DNA of 64,000 nucleotides from Fasciola hepatica (Eukaryota > Platyhelminthes > Trematoda > Plagiorchiida > Fasciolidae), in contig CANUEZ040000156.1 in NCBI GenBank assembly GCA_948099385.1, positions 3,472,001 to 3,536,000 on the forward strand, written 5' to 3'. Made by a program: the position numbers and the translations under genes. Under the pieces are notes generated by a model. It was not told the DNA's origin and made no database searches. It was given only the letters and a program-made list of their open reading frames with translations. Shown here one piece after another: positions 11,014 through 21,157 of this stretch (positions within the stretch are counted from its first letter, which is position 1; each line of letters opens with the position of its first letter).

Positions 11014-11372
11014 TGTAAATCAAATCTCGCAAATCGAGCAACGCGTAGCCAATTCAAACGAATTCCAAAACCAGAACAAGATTGATTCGTAGTTTCTATG
11101 GTACTTAATTGAAATTCACAAAGGATACAAATATATACGAACCTCAAGTATGCGGCCAAATAGACTTCACAGTAAAACCCAAAGGTCCAAAGCCCCGTGG
11201 CTCAAGCACTACAGTCAGAAACGGTTCAAGGCCAAATTAAAATGTCTCACATGGATAAGCAAACGTGAAAAAGTGTGGTGTATGAGCGAGCTTTCCAGGA
11301 TAATGTTAAATATAGTCAAATTTACAAAGCACGCTGAACATTTGGAAGGATTTTCAGTACTCGTTTTTTACA
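11014..11372 (-). repeat. 5' LTR of BEL element 2
   Basis: This is the mate of 7271-7629 with the same length and termini. An open frame on the minus strand runs from inside this LTR into gag, but it has no methionine where the gag of element 1 starts, so the gag start seems lost. The primer-binding site should lie just below 11014; a TGG occurs nine bases in, but I could not assign a tRNA. Confidence 0.9.
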
Positions 11373-11377
11373 CCCCA

Positions 11378-11929
11378 TACGCTCTTTGCTACTACGTGTC
11401 AGCTGCCGTAACAAGCTCAACTGAGGCCAGAAAATGCAAGACCGTAGCGGTAGACCGTAGTCTGGATCGCTTCAAATGGTCCATGACTCCCTAACCTGAA
11501 GCGCGGGTGCTTTTCTGCGGGCTTTTTTCTGCGAGAAATGCGAATGGGATGCCACCACCTTGTTAGGACTACAACGGCAGATACGGATCTTGTTTTCCAG
11601 TTGATGGGTAAGGTAGTCTTCACAGATGCAGTGTACGCCTTTGAACTACTTTTTCCGGACCTTCGGGCTCGTACCTCGGACGCAAGCTGTAACTTATCCA
11701 GAAAGACGGGGTCTCGGACGAAATCTTCTGAGATGGCTGCCAAGTAAGGTAGATTTTAAATTTGGAGGTTTTAAAAACCAATAGAGTAGAAATGTAGACC
11801 TTGCTTCTTAAAATATTCTTCACCTAGATCACTCTGATCACGAGTTTGTGGAAGAGTTGTGCGGTGCGTAGCTTCGCTAAGGGAGGTTTCGCAGACCAGG
11901 CCCGCTAAGAAACAAACGTTTATATGCAT
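11378..11929. other. No feature recognised
   Basis: Short open frames only, with no domain. It lies just outside the right LTR of BEL2 and should be the pre-insertion flanking sequence that matches the other side at 7265 and below. Confidence 0.5.
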
Positions 11930-12095
11930 CATACATTTATATCCCTATGTTGTCCATTCTGGGCGTACCTATTCTACTTTTGTCATGCATATTTCTACGT
12001 CTTTGAGAATTCCGCTTGTCCATTTTATCGCTTGTAAAAATTTGATTATGTAATTGGTATGCTTCGGGCGCCCCCGAAATAAATCACTTTTATTG
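11930..12095 (+). mobile_element. 3' terminal fragment of a CR1-like LINE
   Basis: The end reads TATGC, a hairpin (TTCGGG with CCCGAA, 12063-12078), then AATAAA-type sequence. This is the same signature as the LINE tails at 16721, 36841 and, with a different stem, 63394. Only about 150 bp is recognisable, so it is probably a strongly 5'-truncated insertion. No repeat tail longer than a few bases follows. Confidence 0.55.
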
Positions 12096-15000
12096 TAACT
12101 ATCACTAAAGTCCCAAGGCGTTGCACAGTGGCCAAAACCTTTGTTAGCCAAACGGATTGTCATATCTCGGCGTTCTCGTTCACCCTCCACAAACTGCGGT
12201 GGCTAGCCTACTGTTTTTGAGAAGTAAGTTGCTTATTTCAACCGGTAAATGTTCTTCCGTTAGGGTTACTGGCAGTGGCGTTCTGCCCCGAAACTGTTCA
12301 CTCAGTCGTCAGCGTCTGTTGCCTTGCTTCCATTTATGTCACGTCTCTCTTGCCACAAACGTCGACCTTTCTACGCAGGCCTATAACTGCTGATTGGGGT
12401 CCGGATTATAGACGAAGATGAATTTCAGGTTATAGGAAACCCTTTGGGGCATGTACAGTCACAATGGGACATCCTCAGCCAACCAATTCTGCCTAATGAA
12501 CAATAAACGAAACTTCTACAGGCCGCCGTTGCTAATTAGAGGGAACGTTTACAGCTTTTGCCAACTGGAGGGTCCAAAGATGACCTGAGCGGGGACATTC
12601 AGTGGAATCAGCACGGTACCCGTGACCGATGGGCATGGTGCCAAAGCACAGGTTTCCTAAACCAGAAGTAAATTTGCGCGCATTGTCTAGAGGGGTGGAA
12701 TCAGGTGCAACCGATTGACAACGGCTCTATTCAGAGCCACAGCTTCCTGATAGCTGCCATGTGGCATTTTTGCCTTTTTTCTTGACTTGTGAATGGTGCA
12801 ACAAAATTAATTTGTCAAGGCTTGTTTCACGTCAGTGAGTACAGAATGGTTGGTTCTTTTCATGAACGTATGTGGCAGCAGTCAATCTGAATGAACTTAG
12901 AAAAAAGCTCAATTTAGTTCCGCAGATGATCCCTACGGATATTAGCCTCCCGAGACTAAACTAAAGGCAATAAGCTTTCGAAAATTTTCTTACTTATGTT
13001 TATATTTTCGGAAGACTGACAGGAGATGGGAGGATCCGCGATTTATTTGCCTGGGCCAACCGTCAGCTTCGGATTGACTGGTGCCACACCCTTCAGGGTG
13101 ATTCTGGTTGAAGTCTCTCGCATCCCGCGGGAGTTCTGTAAATGAGATATTTGCCTTGGGTGGAACAAAGTGCTTTGGGTCTGGCTGCGGGGCACGTCCT
13201 GTAATAAAACAACCTCGCGAGTTGAGTCCCGGTGTGGACCCAGTTGCGGCTGGTTGGGAACATGGAGCACAAAATGAATAAAGTCATGAGGGCTTAATCC
13301 TCTCTAAGGCCGGACTGAACCACAGACATTTATTTACACACTCGAGCTCCATGCTGGCAATCATCTTACAGTGAGTTCGGCATTCTTGAGTCCAAGAAGA
13401 TTAGCTGGACCAAATGGAAGTTGAAGCTCAAGGAAGGTCATCAGGTGGACAACTTCCCACTGGCCCCTAAAATGTTCAAGTTTGAGAGCAGTGGGAAGTA
13501 CTCCTGGTAAATACTCGGCTGTTTTTGGCCTAGTCTGTGGGCGACCGGGACAGGGTTTATGTTCTGGATCACTCTCACATCTGGCATCTTTTCTTGGATC
13601 AAGCTGTTCATGTAGGAACACCGTAGAATTGGTTACCTTTAAATTATCTGGTTTCGAAAAGGAACACGTCCTATAACAAGAGTGAACTTTTTAGCACCTA
13701 TGCTGGATAACTTTTGTAGATCAAAATCTATTTTTTCCAAAACCTTTGGTGTTTTAGTTTTTTCATATATTATGATTTACCTAGGTTTGAAAGGACGTGC
13801 AGTTTATATCAAATATAAAGCTTTAACAAAAGTAGATAGATCACTCTCGAAGTTTTTAATTCAGGCGCTGGGTGGTAACCTCCTCCATGACATTGCTCAG
13901 TGACTCGTATTCTAATCCCGATTAGGCAGTTCATTTGCAAACTTGCCTCGAGAAACGTCGACTGAATGCACTTCTTTAAGATGACTCCGCTTTACCGAAT
14001 AAAAGGCGCTTGACCCTTGTTTAATTTATTGTTTCCACATAACAGGACAGCTTTTGAACCCAGCGCACCGCTTAGGGAGAAATTCTCCGACAACCCTATT
14101 TGTCAAAATCCTAATCCTTGCTTCCAGCCATGTGTGCCCCTTTTAGCCTAAAAATATGTCCCTCGGTGCCCCACTCTGGAACAGAAACTAACAGGTCAGC
14201 CGAGTCTATGATGGAAGGACCCTTTATTATCTTGAACTCTTTCAATAAGTCAACCCTACCTTCAGAAATCAGGGCAACACAGATAGCCCGTGCCCTGATA
14301 AAATTAAAGACGGTGAAACTGAGGCTACCGGGTGGTCATTGGACGGCTGTTGTTTGGGTTAAGAGATTTGGGGGCGGGACAAATAAGGAAAGCGAGTTAG
14401 GGCGGGGCAAAAAGGCCGAGGGTAATGGAAGTCACGATGAATGAGAAAAGGACCAAGAAAACAAGAAGTACGGTAATGGACGATGGAATTCAATCTCTCA
14501 GAGACCAGCATCACTTACTTATTTGGGGATAGAGGAAAATATCAAGGGCTTAAGGCATGGGCCAGAGAACAGTCGTCTCATATTACTGATCTAATGTCAT
14601 ATGGAGGTGGGGGGAGAAAGTGTCCGGTCGCATTTGTGGGGACTTCCTAGTGAGTAAGGTTAAGCAGGGACTAGCCAGAACTAGCTGACAAAAGAATGCC
14701 ACCGCTGTCAAAAATTGCAAGAATCACCAAGCTTTCAACCAGCTAAAGGTATAAAGTGCAACAAACCGCATGCTTCTGCCATGTAGATTATATGCCGCAG
14801 AAAGTGATAGGAAGCAGTCTATCAGGCTTCTTCTACTAGGCTGGTGAGGGAAACTTTAGGATATGGTGCCACGATTCCAGTAGCCGGACCCGTTTTTGGT
14901 GACCGGTTCTTCGGTGACACTTTGGCAGGTAAGCCGGACCACGTTAGGAATGGTCAAGAGATTTTCCACTTAGCCGCTTAGCTGAAGGATGGACAGGCCC

Positions 15001-15100
15001 TCACGGACTTTTATTGGGAGCTTATTCCGCAGCTTTGAACAACTCATGGGGGAGAAGTTGGACCCCAGTGCAAGATCAGTGTAGGAATAGAAAAGCAGTG
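12096..15100. other. About 3 kb without a recognised gene or repeat
   Basis: I see only short frames without domains and with stops on all frames. The stretch around 13040-13620 has longer frames on the minus strand (75-86 codons) but no motif. No convincing splice-linked exon series was found by eye. It may be intron, intergenic sequence or old decayed repeats. Confidence 0.45.
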
Positions 15101-15104
15101 ATGA

Positions 15105-15275
15105 CTGGGGGCATCGGGCACATCGGGCGTGCAGGACGTCTGCAACGATGTGCGGACGCAGATAGGATTGCGGATGGCACCTGTCAACAAAAACGGTTTT
15201 CAGGTTGGGTGTCCCGCGCACGGTCAGCTCCACCCACCAGCACCGGTCGCAGCAAAAAACCATTCACCCGAAATG
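15105..15275 (+). repeat. Dispersed 150-170 bp repeat, second copy near 32650-32830
   Basis: The segment containing CATCGGGCGTGCAGG, CTGCAACGATGTGCG and GGTTGGGTGTCCCGCGCACGG is closely matched at 32660-32815. In one plus-strand frame both copies share residues such as HIGRAGRLQRCA and later PPTSTG. Both copies lie upstream of LINE 3' ends, so I read it as a block of the LINE 3' untranslated region and not a gene. Confidence 0.6.
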
Positions 15276-16770
15276 CTACAAATATGGAACTATCTCCCCC
15301 AGTTACCGCTTATTTTTCATCGAACTTGTCTCCATCTTCGCAACCTTAACTTACCGCTTCTTACGCCCAGAAAAATCTACTTTCCCTAGCACATAATTAT
15401 CGCGGGGTTAAAAGACCGTTTCCGTACTCGGCTTACCGTTCATTATCCTTTTTTTCCCGACGATTCTTGCCAAACTGCCCGCTTGTCCTATTAGCAAACT
15501 TAACCAATCCCCGAGATAAAACTCGCTTCTATTTTATAAGTTATCAATATATTTGCAAAATTCACATTTATTGTTGCCATACACTTCCGCACCACAATGT
15601 CCGGTATTCTATCTTGGTAAATCCTCCCAGACAATTTTCATTCTTGCATCTCTCCGGTCATCATGTTTGGCCCTTAGATAACGATTATCAAACGTAAATA
15701 CTTACCTGCCATTTAAATACTCGTCCAGTACCCATTTCTATTTTGGTGCATCACATTTCACCTTTATGAAAGTAAGCAATGTGCGCAACGATTACATGTT
15801 TACATCCTGCCACTTCTTCCACCATCACTCCAGCGACCTCGCCAGGTGTGATGTTTGTTTGCTTTATCACGGACTCCACCCACATCCAGCCGCCCAACTT
15901 CGCAACTGCATTCAGCGTTTGTTGGTGCTTTTTCATATCCGGTATTCTATCTTGGTAAATCCTCCTAGACAATTTTGATTCTTGCATCTCTCTGGTCTTT
16001 ATTTTCGGCCCTTAGATAACGATAATCAAACGTAAACACTTACCTGCCATTTAAATACTCATCTGTGCAAACCGTGTGTCTGCTAATATCATGGCTACGC
16101 ATCACAAACTGATTTGTCGCCCAGTACCCATTTCTATTTTGGTGTATCACATTCCCCCCTCATGAACGTTAACAATGTGCGCAACGATTACATGCTTGCG
16201 TCCGGTCACTTCTTTTACCATCACCTAGGCAATCACTCTCTACAAATGAGTCCTTCATTGGGTATTTAACGGACTCAGCCGATATTTGGTCGCTGAACGT
16301 TTCAAGGAAAATCTTCGAAAGATTTTGATTGTTCTCTGTCTGCAAATTCATTCCTCTCATCGTCTGATTTCCAATCCAAAGCCGTGCCATACTCCGCGGA
16401 GCGCTGTAGCTGGTTCATGTCTCCCTCGGAAACTTCTTTTCCCTCGAAGTGAACAAAACTTTCGTCAATTCTGTTTGATTCTCTTGTTGCATAGCACTTC
16501 GTTTTGTACTGTTTCAGGAAAAGTCAGCTACCTTCGACTATCTCGACCCTGACTTGACCGGGTTGGCCACCCGACCTTGAGTTCAAATTTGCCGGGCGCC
16601 GCCACAGAGAGTGACTTAAATACTTTCTCCTGTACAATATTGAGTGCACATACCTTAACCAACCTCTTGGAATTCGGACTCTACGTCCAATGGTACCGTT
16701 TGATCTTGCGTTACAGCATGCCTCGGGTTATCCGAAATAAACCATTATCATTATCATTATCATTATAAGT
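15276..16770 (+). mobile_element. 3' untranslated region and tail of a CR1-like LINE
   Basis: Noncoding AT-rich sequence ending in CATGC, a small hairpin (TCGG/CCGA, 16723-16735), AATAAACC and a CATT repeat tail (16743-16766). The part at 16250-16620 recurs in reverse at 63600-63970, which identifies it as LINE 3' sequence. The insertion includes an internal tandem duplication at 15600-16230. Any coding part upstream is missing, so it is 5'-truncated. Confidence 0.7.
15600..16230 (+). repeat. Partial tandem duplication, period about 339 bp
   Basis: Two copies begin with TCCGGTATTCTATCTTGGTA at about 15600 and 15939. Both continue through a TTAGATAACGAT block, ACTTACCTGCCATTTAAATACTC, and CCCATTTCTATTTTGGTG to AATGTGCGCAACGATTACATG. 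The second copy has about 58 extra bases (around 16071-16128) that the first lacks. The copies differ at scattered positions, so the duplication is not recent. Confidence 0.8.
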
Positions 16771-16828
16771 TGTGAAAAGGGCGAGGTTATTGGTTTCAGT
16801 ATGTGAAACTCAAAGCACAGGCTAAGCT

Positions 16829-17760
16829 TTATGCGGCATATCCGTAGGAGGTCAAGATTAGGTAGGCTACATCCACCCCTTGGCATAATCCGGAGGAAAA
16901 TCCCACAGGCTGTCTAGTGAGAGGGCGCTGTACAAATCTCACAGAAACATAGTCAGAATTCTTCACTTCAAAGAAAATAATAGGATAATGTTCAGAGAGG
17001 AGGCTGGCACGGGATTTGTGGATGGTTACTTTGCAGTCGAGTAACCGGAAAGTCCTGATGATAAGACCAACATTTTTTCTTGCCTTAGCAAACTGAAGTG
17101 AAACGTACTCCGAAAACCTGAAGCTACTGTGGCAGTGAAGCCCGAGGTCCCCAAATGGTGGGCTATACGAAACAGGCAGGTCGTAAATCAGCAGGGTTCC
17201 TGGGGTACCCGACATTTCATGTGTGAATATTAACTAGCCGATAATTCTATTTCTCGGATTCGACGACAATAGTCAAGAACATTTTGGTTATTGGTTGCAT
17301 TCGAAATAGAAGTATGAATATTGAAGTTTGACATTGCAATCAAGTTTGACATCGTCGGCAAAAAGAAAGGTAGCCTATGGTGACGCAGAGAAAATATGTC
17401 GTTGACTTAAGGTAGAAAAACATTGGACCCGGACTGCTGCCTTGTATTACACATCCGGTGACAGGGGTTGATCTTGGTTCGTGGCCATCACTGGAAACCA
17501 CTTGGGATGACTCCGGCGGGTATGAAATGAACCATCTGCGATGCGATCGTGGGACTTCGTGCATACAACTAAAAGAGCAAGCTAGTGTAAAGAACCGGGC
17601 AAAAACCTTGCATTTTATCAGGAAAAATGATAACCAGTGATTTCTTTTTATCCGCCTCATCGGTAAAGTTTGAGAAAGCCAAATTGGTAAGTATCACGAG
17701 AAAGCCCTTGGAGGAAGCCGTGTTGACCGGCATGATTGAGGCCCTGACTGACTGTGCACT
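16829..17760 (-). pseudogene. LINE F reverse transcriptase remnant
   Basis: Minus-strand pieces match the LINE C ORF2 C-terminal half. 16829-17215 corresponds to the segment after the active site (PGTLL, LPVSYSP, LGLH, RFSEYV and VGFSS blocks). 17340-17470 covers the conserved GVIQG block and a ruined FADD motif. 17657-17760 keeps AGQHGFL of the RT fingers. Frames change between pieces and stops are frequent, so it is long dead. It stands tail-to-tail with the plus-strand LINE tail ending at 16770. Confidence 0.8.
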
Positions 17761-17934
17761 TGGCCAAAAGCTCTTTTACAATTTCTTTCATTAATTGGGA
17801 TATAATAGAGGTGCTTATGATGGGGCTGTGTTTGTTAGTCACGAATGGCCCCCTCATGTGGTAAAAAATTGTTATGGACAACTGTCAATGTAGAGGAAAG
17901 TCACTATATCAGGGAGAGATTGAATACAATGAAA

Positions 17935-18273
17935 TGTTACACCATTTCGGGCAATAGGCAGCCAACGCGCGGGAATCCCGAATCCAGAACGAACTCATTT
18001 TTCTATTTCTACGATATAGAGTCGTTAAATGAACAAGGTCATAAAATGTGTGCAAACCTCAGAAAGGCTATGAAAAAGACTCAAGAACAAGAGCTGGGTT
18101 CACGCAGGTCCGAAGGTCTATGACAAAGTGGTGCCTTGGACGCGACTAAACAAGAATTTAGTTCACGGAAATGTAAATTGTGCGAACCTCAAAAAAATGT
18201 GTACAAGTGAGTATTTTTACGGAATCGCGATACAGGGGTGCCCCAGAAAGATTTTCCACAACCGGTCGTTGCA
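17935..18273 (-). repeat. Degenerate BEL LTR inside LINE F
   Basis: It aligns with the BEL1 LTR in the same orientation: TGTTAC start, GGGAATCCCGAA block, TTCTACGATA block, and an ACCGGTCGTTGCA end like the equivalents at 1801-1815 and 5238-5253. Many substitutions make it the oldest of the three copies. It lies between RT and endonuclease remnants of LINE F, so it was probably inserted into that LINE. No target duplication was seen. Confidence 0.55.
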
Positions 18274-19004
18274 AGCAGCAATGCCGTCTGGCCGATCCCA
18301 CCTCGACTTAGAAGTCGGGGTGAGATGGCTTTTGGGCCGAGGCTCACTGAGAAGCGAATCCGTGATAGGAACTTAGATTTATTCTGGAGGGTAAATTTTA
18401 GAAGGCATAGGGCAATACCAGTGGGCGGTGTAAGTTTTGGAACATCAGTAGGCGGACCGCCTACTACTGATATCCAAAGTAGGCGGCTAGGCAATTAGAC
18501 CACTGAAGCCGGGGATGTGACACTGACTTCTCTTATTGGCAGAGGCAGTATCCTTGAAGGATGCCGGCTGTTTCTGACTCTCCATAAAAAGGACAGTTTG
18601 GAGTGTTTTTCAATGTCCCCTAAAGCTTGGTTTTCTAGTTTCGGGGCAGTGTTCTTGAAAGCTTGTTAAATATTTTGAGAGAAATGACGTATATGCTCAT
18701 CAAGGGAGATTTCAAAGGGTTTCGAATAAGTCACATGGATTTTTCGGAGTTTACTGTGCATTTTTTCGGGGACTGATCAACAAGGTTTTCTTTGTGTTTG
18801 TGTTGTCGAAATCTCATTTACTGTGGACGCGGGGTTATTGTGGAGCTGATAGGACGCAGGTTGCTGGTCACGTGTCATGAAGAAAGTTTTCAGCATTTTG
18901 CACGCAAAGCTGAGACCATTTTGGCCCAGTAATATACAGCATCGGCTGTCGGAACTTGAAAGTGTCTGGACTATACTAAGAGACTGAAAACCTGAACACC
19001 CCGC

Positions 19005-19109
19005 CTTCTGGTCACTACCGGAGAAGCATCCCATAGTTTGACCAATCATGCCGGATATCCCCGAGGTGAAAGCTAAGCTTGATAGGTTGTTATTCCTGAG
19101 TGACGAATT
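19005..19109 (-). pseudogene. LINE F endonuclease C-terminal remnant
   Basis: This piece of a longer minus-strand frame (18777-19310) lines up with the end of the LINE C endonuclease: N-N-x-L near the TRGNNILDLLF block, then FTSGIS, then FSGSDQK opposite FPGSDHR. The catalytic SDH motif has become SDQ. Its distance from the RT remnant at 17.7 kb and the ORF1 remnant at 20.8 kb matches LINE C once the LTR insertions are allowed for. A weak match to the endonuclease start lies near 19.5 kb. Confidence 0.55.
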
Positions 19110-20534
19110 AAAGTCTTGGGTCCAAAGGGTAGCTTTGGTGCAGGAAACAAAATATTTTAGGTTGGTCGGCTCTGAGTAGGTTTGATGGCTGTGATCTGGA
19201 ACCACAAAACTGCGGCGAATACGATCGTGCCGAGAAAGTGACCATTTTCTGGACTTCACCTTAGAGTTATTCTTCCTGCAATTCTTAATAAAGCTTGGTT
19301 CCGATTCCATCTTTTCGTTTGTTGCTTAAGTTCAACTGAACTGCCCTCGAGGTTTTCTTCCACCTAGCTTTTGAATCGCTCTCACATTCGGCTTTTCGCC
19401 GGCTACACGCGTTCGGTTTGCCTTCCGCTCCACCGTAGGGCTACTTTTTATTTGTATACTTGTCTTACCAGTACTTCTTCGGTACCACGATTTACAGAGT
19501 GCATTCTCGCATATGACCACCGAAATGAGATACCCTGTCCTTTGGCAAGCCTCTGTGAACACATTCTTTATTCGCACTTGAACGTCTTCTACGAAGTCAC
19601 CAGCGAACAGCCTGTGGCCAGAAGGAGTTTTGGGGAACCATTTAGAAGTGCCTGCTAGCAGACGAAGTTTGATTACGGAAGGCTTGGAGGCCGCCAAATG
19701 CAACCAACTTACAGGGCTGACTCATGTAACGGGATGGTCAACCAAATGGACTGGTGTGATAACAAGGATCTGATAAGAAAGGAGGCATGCGAGGAATTCG
19801 GGTTTAACACATATGAGACCATCTCTACGGCGACCAGCACTGATGGTTCTGAATACCTGGTAGCTAGGAAATGGGACTTGGTCAGCCGAGGTGGAAGCAA
19901 ATAGCCAGGATTCAGTGACGATCATCAGGTGAGGGCTCGTAAACTGTGATATATTGAGGGAGCAATAAATTTACTTAAAATGGGGCCAGCGTCAAAAATG
20001 AGATGGGCTGTGAAGATAGTGTTACTAAGAGGTAGCAGCCTGCTTTTCCGAGGTCGGCAAATCGGATTTTTACGAACATTTCTGGGTGCCGTTGGTTGAG
20101 CGGAGACTTAGTATACAACGTCTTCAGTGGTTTTCAAAAGACTTCACTGGGGCTCAATTTCGGGTTTCACGGGAAGAAGCAGGATGGGGACTGGGTGAAC
20201 CGTGAAACTTTTCTTCCGGAAAAATGAAGTTCGGTGAGTTAGGGGGGAAGTAGGAACCTCGGAGTAGCAGTTGCATCGACGTTCAGATTGCCGCTCAGAG
20301 ATAAACTAAAGGGAGCAATGCTGTGGGTGGTTTTAAGATTAGTATTTCAGGTCACGGAGGACGCTTCGTGCCCATATTCTGCCTGGAAAAAATGTTTCCC
20401 GGATAGCTCAGGCCAACGGAGGCTTGCAAGTTTCTGGCTTTGGGTGCTTAGGTTAGTTTTCTAGCGCACGGTCGGGATCTACACCTTGGGGCATGTTCAC
20501 ACTGGATGGTTGCGGCGATGGAGCATTGTTGCGT

Positions 20535-20685
20535 CGATATAAATAATCGCAAATCAAGCAATGCTCAGCCAATTCAAGTGGACCCAAAAACCAAAGCACG
20601 ACGGATTCGTAGTCTTCACAGCACTAAATTGGGAACCGCAAGGGGTAAAAAATATATCCAAAACTGCAGTATGCTACTGCCGGTG
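20535..20685 (-). repeat. BEL2-type LTR fragment inside LINE F
   Basis: The block from about 20546 (TCGCAAATCAAGCAATGC) through AGCCAATTCAAG, GATTCGTAG and AAATATATCCAAAAC matches the BEL2 LTR in the same order and orientation. It is a diverged fragment of about 150 bp. It sits directly below the LINE F ORF1 remnant. Confidence 0.55.
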
Positions 20686-20737
20686 TTGATTTGCTTGATT
20701 TATACGTTCGACTGTAAGCTGTGCGGTGCCTTTCTAG

Positions 20738-21157
20738 CTATAAGGAGTTTTCATCAGACTTTACCATGATCCTCCGTAGGCGGCAGGCGGCGGCTCTGTC
20801 GCTCTGCATGCCTTTAAACTGCATGGCAAAAAGGTCGGCAGGTAACTGCTTCAGGGCTGGACAGCTGCTTTGAGGAGGTTCCTTGCACAGCCGAGTTACC
20901 AGAGGTGGAATTTGTGCCGTGCCACAAAAACTAAGCCATGTCAGCCTGGCTGATATTACTAGGATTCTATCAAAGGTGTTGAAAACTATAGCGTCAATAG
21001 GGTTATGGAAAATCCCCAATAACTCGAATGCATTAGAATCAATGAGCAGCCCAGCAGCCACTGAACTGTGCGGTGCAGATAGTTTGCCAAGCCTGACGAG
21101 GCGTATGAGAGCAGCGAGTTTTGAGGTAAAGCCATGAATCGTAAAATTCTGACTCAT
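20738..21157 (-). pseudogene. LINE F ORF1 RNA-binding domain remnant
   Basis: The minus-strand frame contains AIVFNTFDRI, then a cysteine, VTRLCKEPPQSSCPALKQL, aligning with the LINE C ORF1 block AIVFNIPDRI ... RLRKTSLRTTCPLLFQF. This region is the conserved, probably RRM-like core of ORF1 in this LINE type. The rest of ORF1 is not open. It places the 5' half of LINE F here and makes the whole copy about 4.3 kb including the nested LTRs. Confidence 0.65.

Larger units (their letters stand above)
7271..11372 (-). mobile_element. BEL/Pao retrotransposon 2, internally deleted, with LTRs and target duplication
   Basis: This is a 4,102-bp unit bounded by two 359-bp direct repeats, both beginning TG and ending CA, and flanked by the perfect 5-bp duplication CCCCA (7266-7270 and 11373-11377). 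On the minus strand it has a 5' LTR, a broken gag, a protease frame fused to an RNase H-like segment, a noncoding stretch, a purine-rich tract next to the 3' LTR (minus-strand GGAAGGATTTTGG), and the 3' LTR. The RT active site and integrase are absent, so it could only move with help from other elements. The LTRs differ at about five positions by eye, so insertion is fairly recent. Confidence 0.92.

Noticed and set aside
18777..19310. 177-codon minus-strand frame as a stand-alone gene
   Set aside because: Its middle aligns with the end of a LINE endonuclease and the position fits LINE F, so it is a remnant, not a gene.
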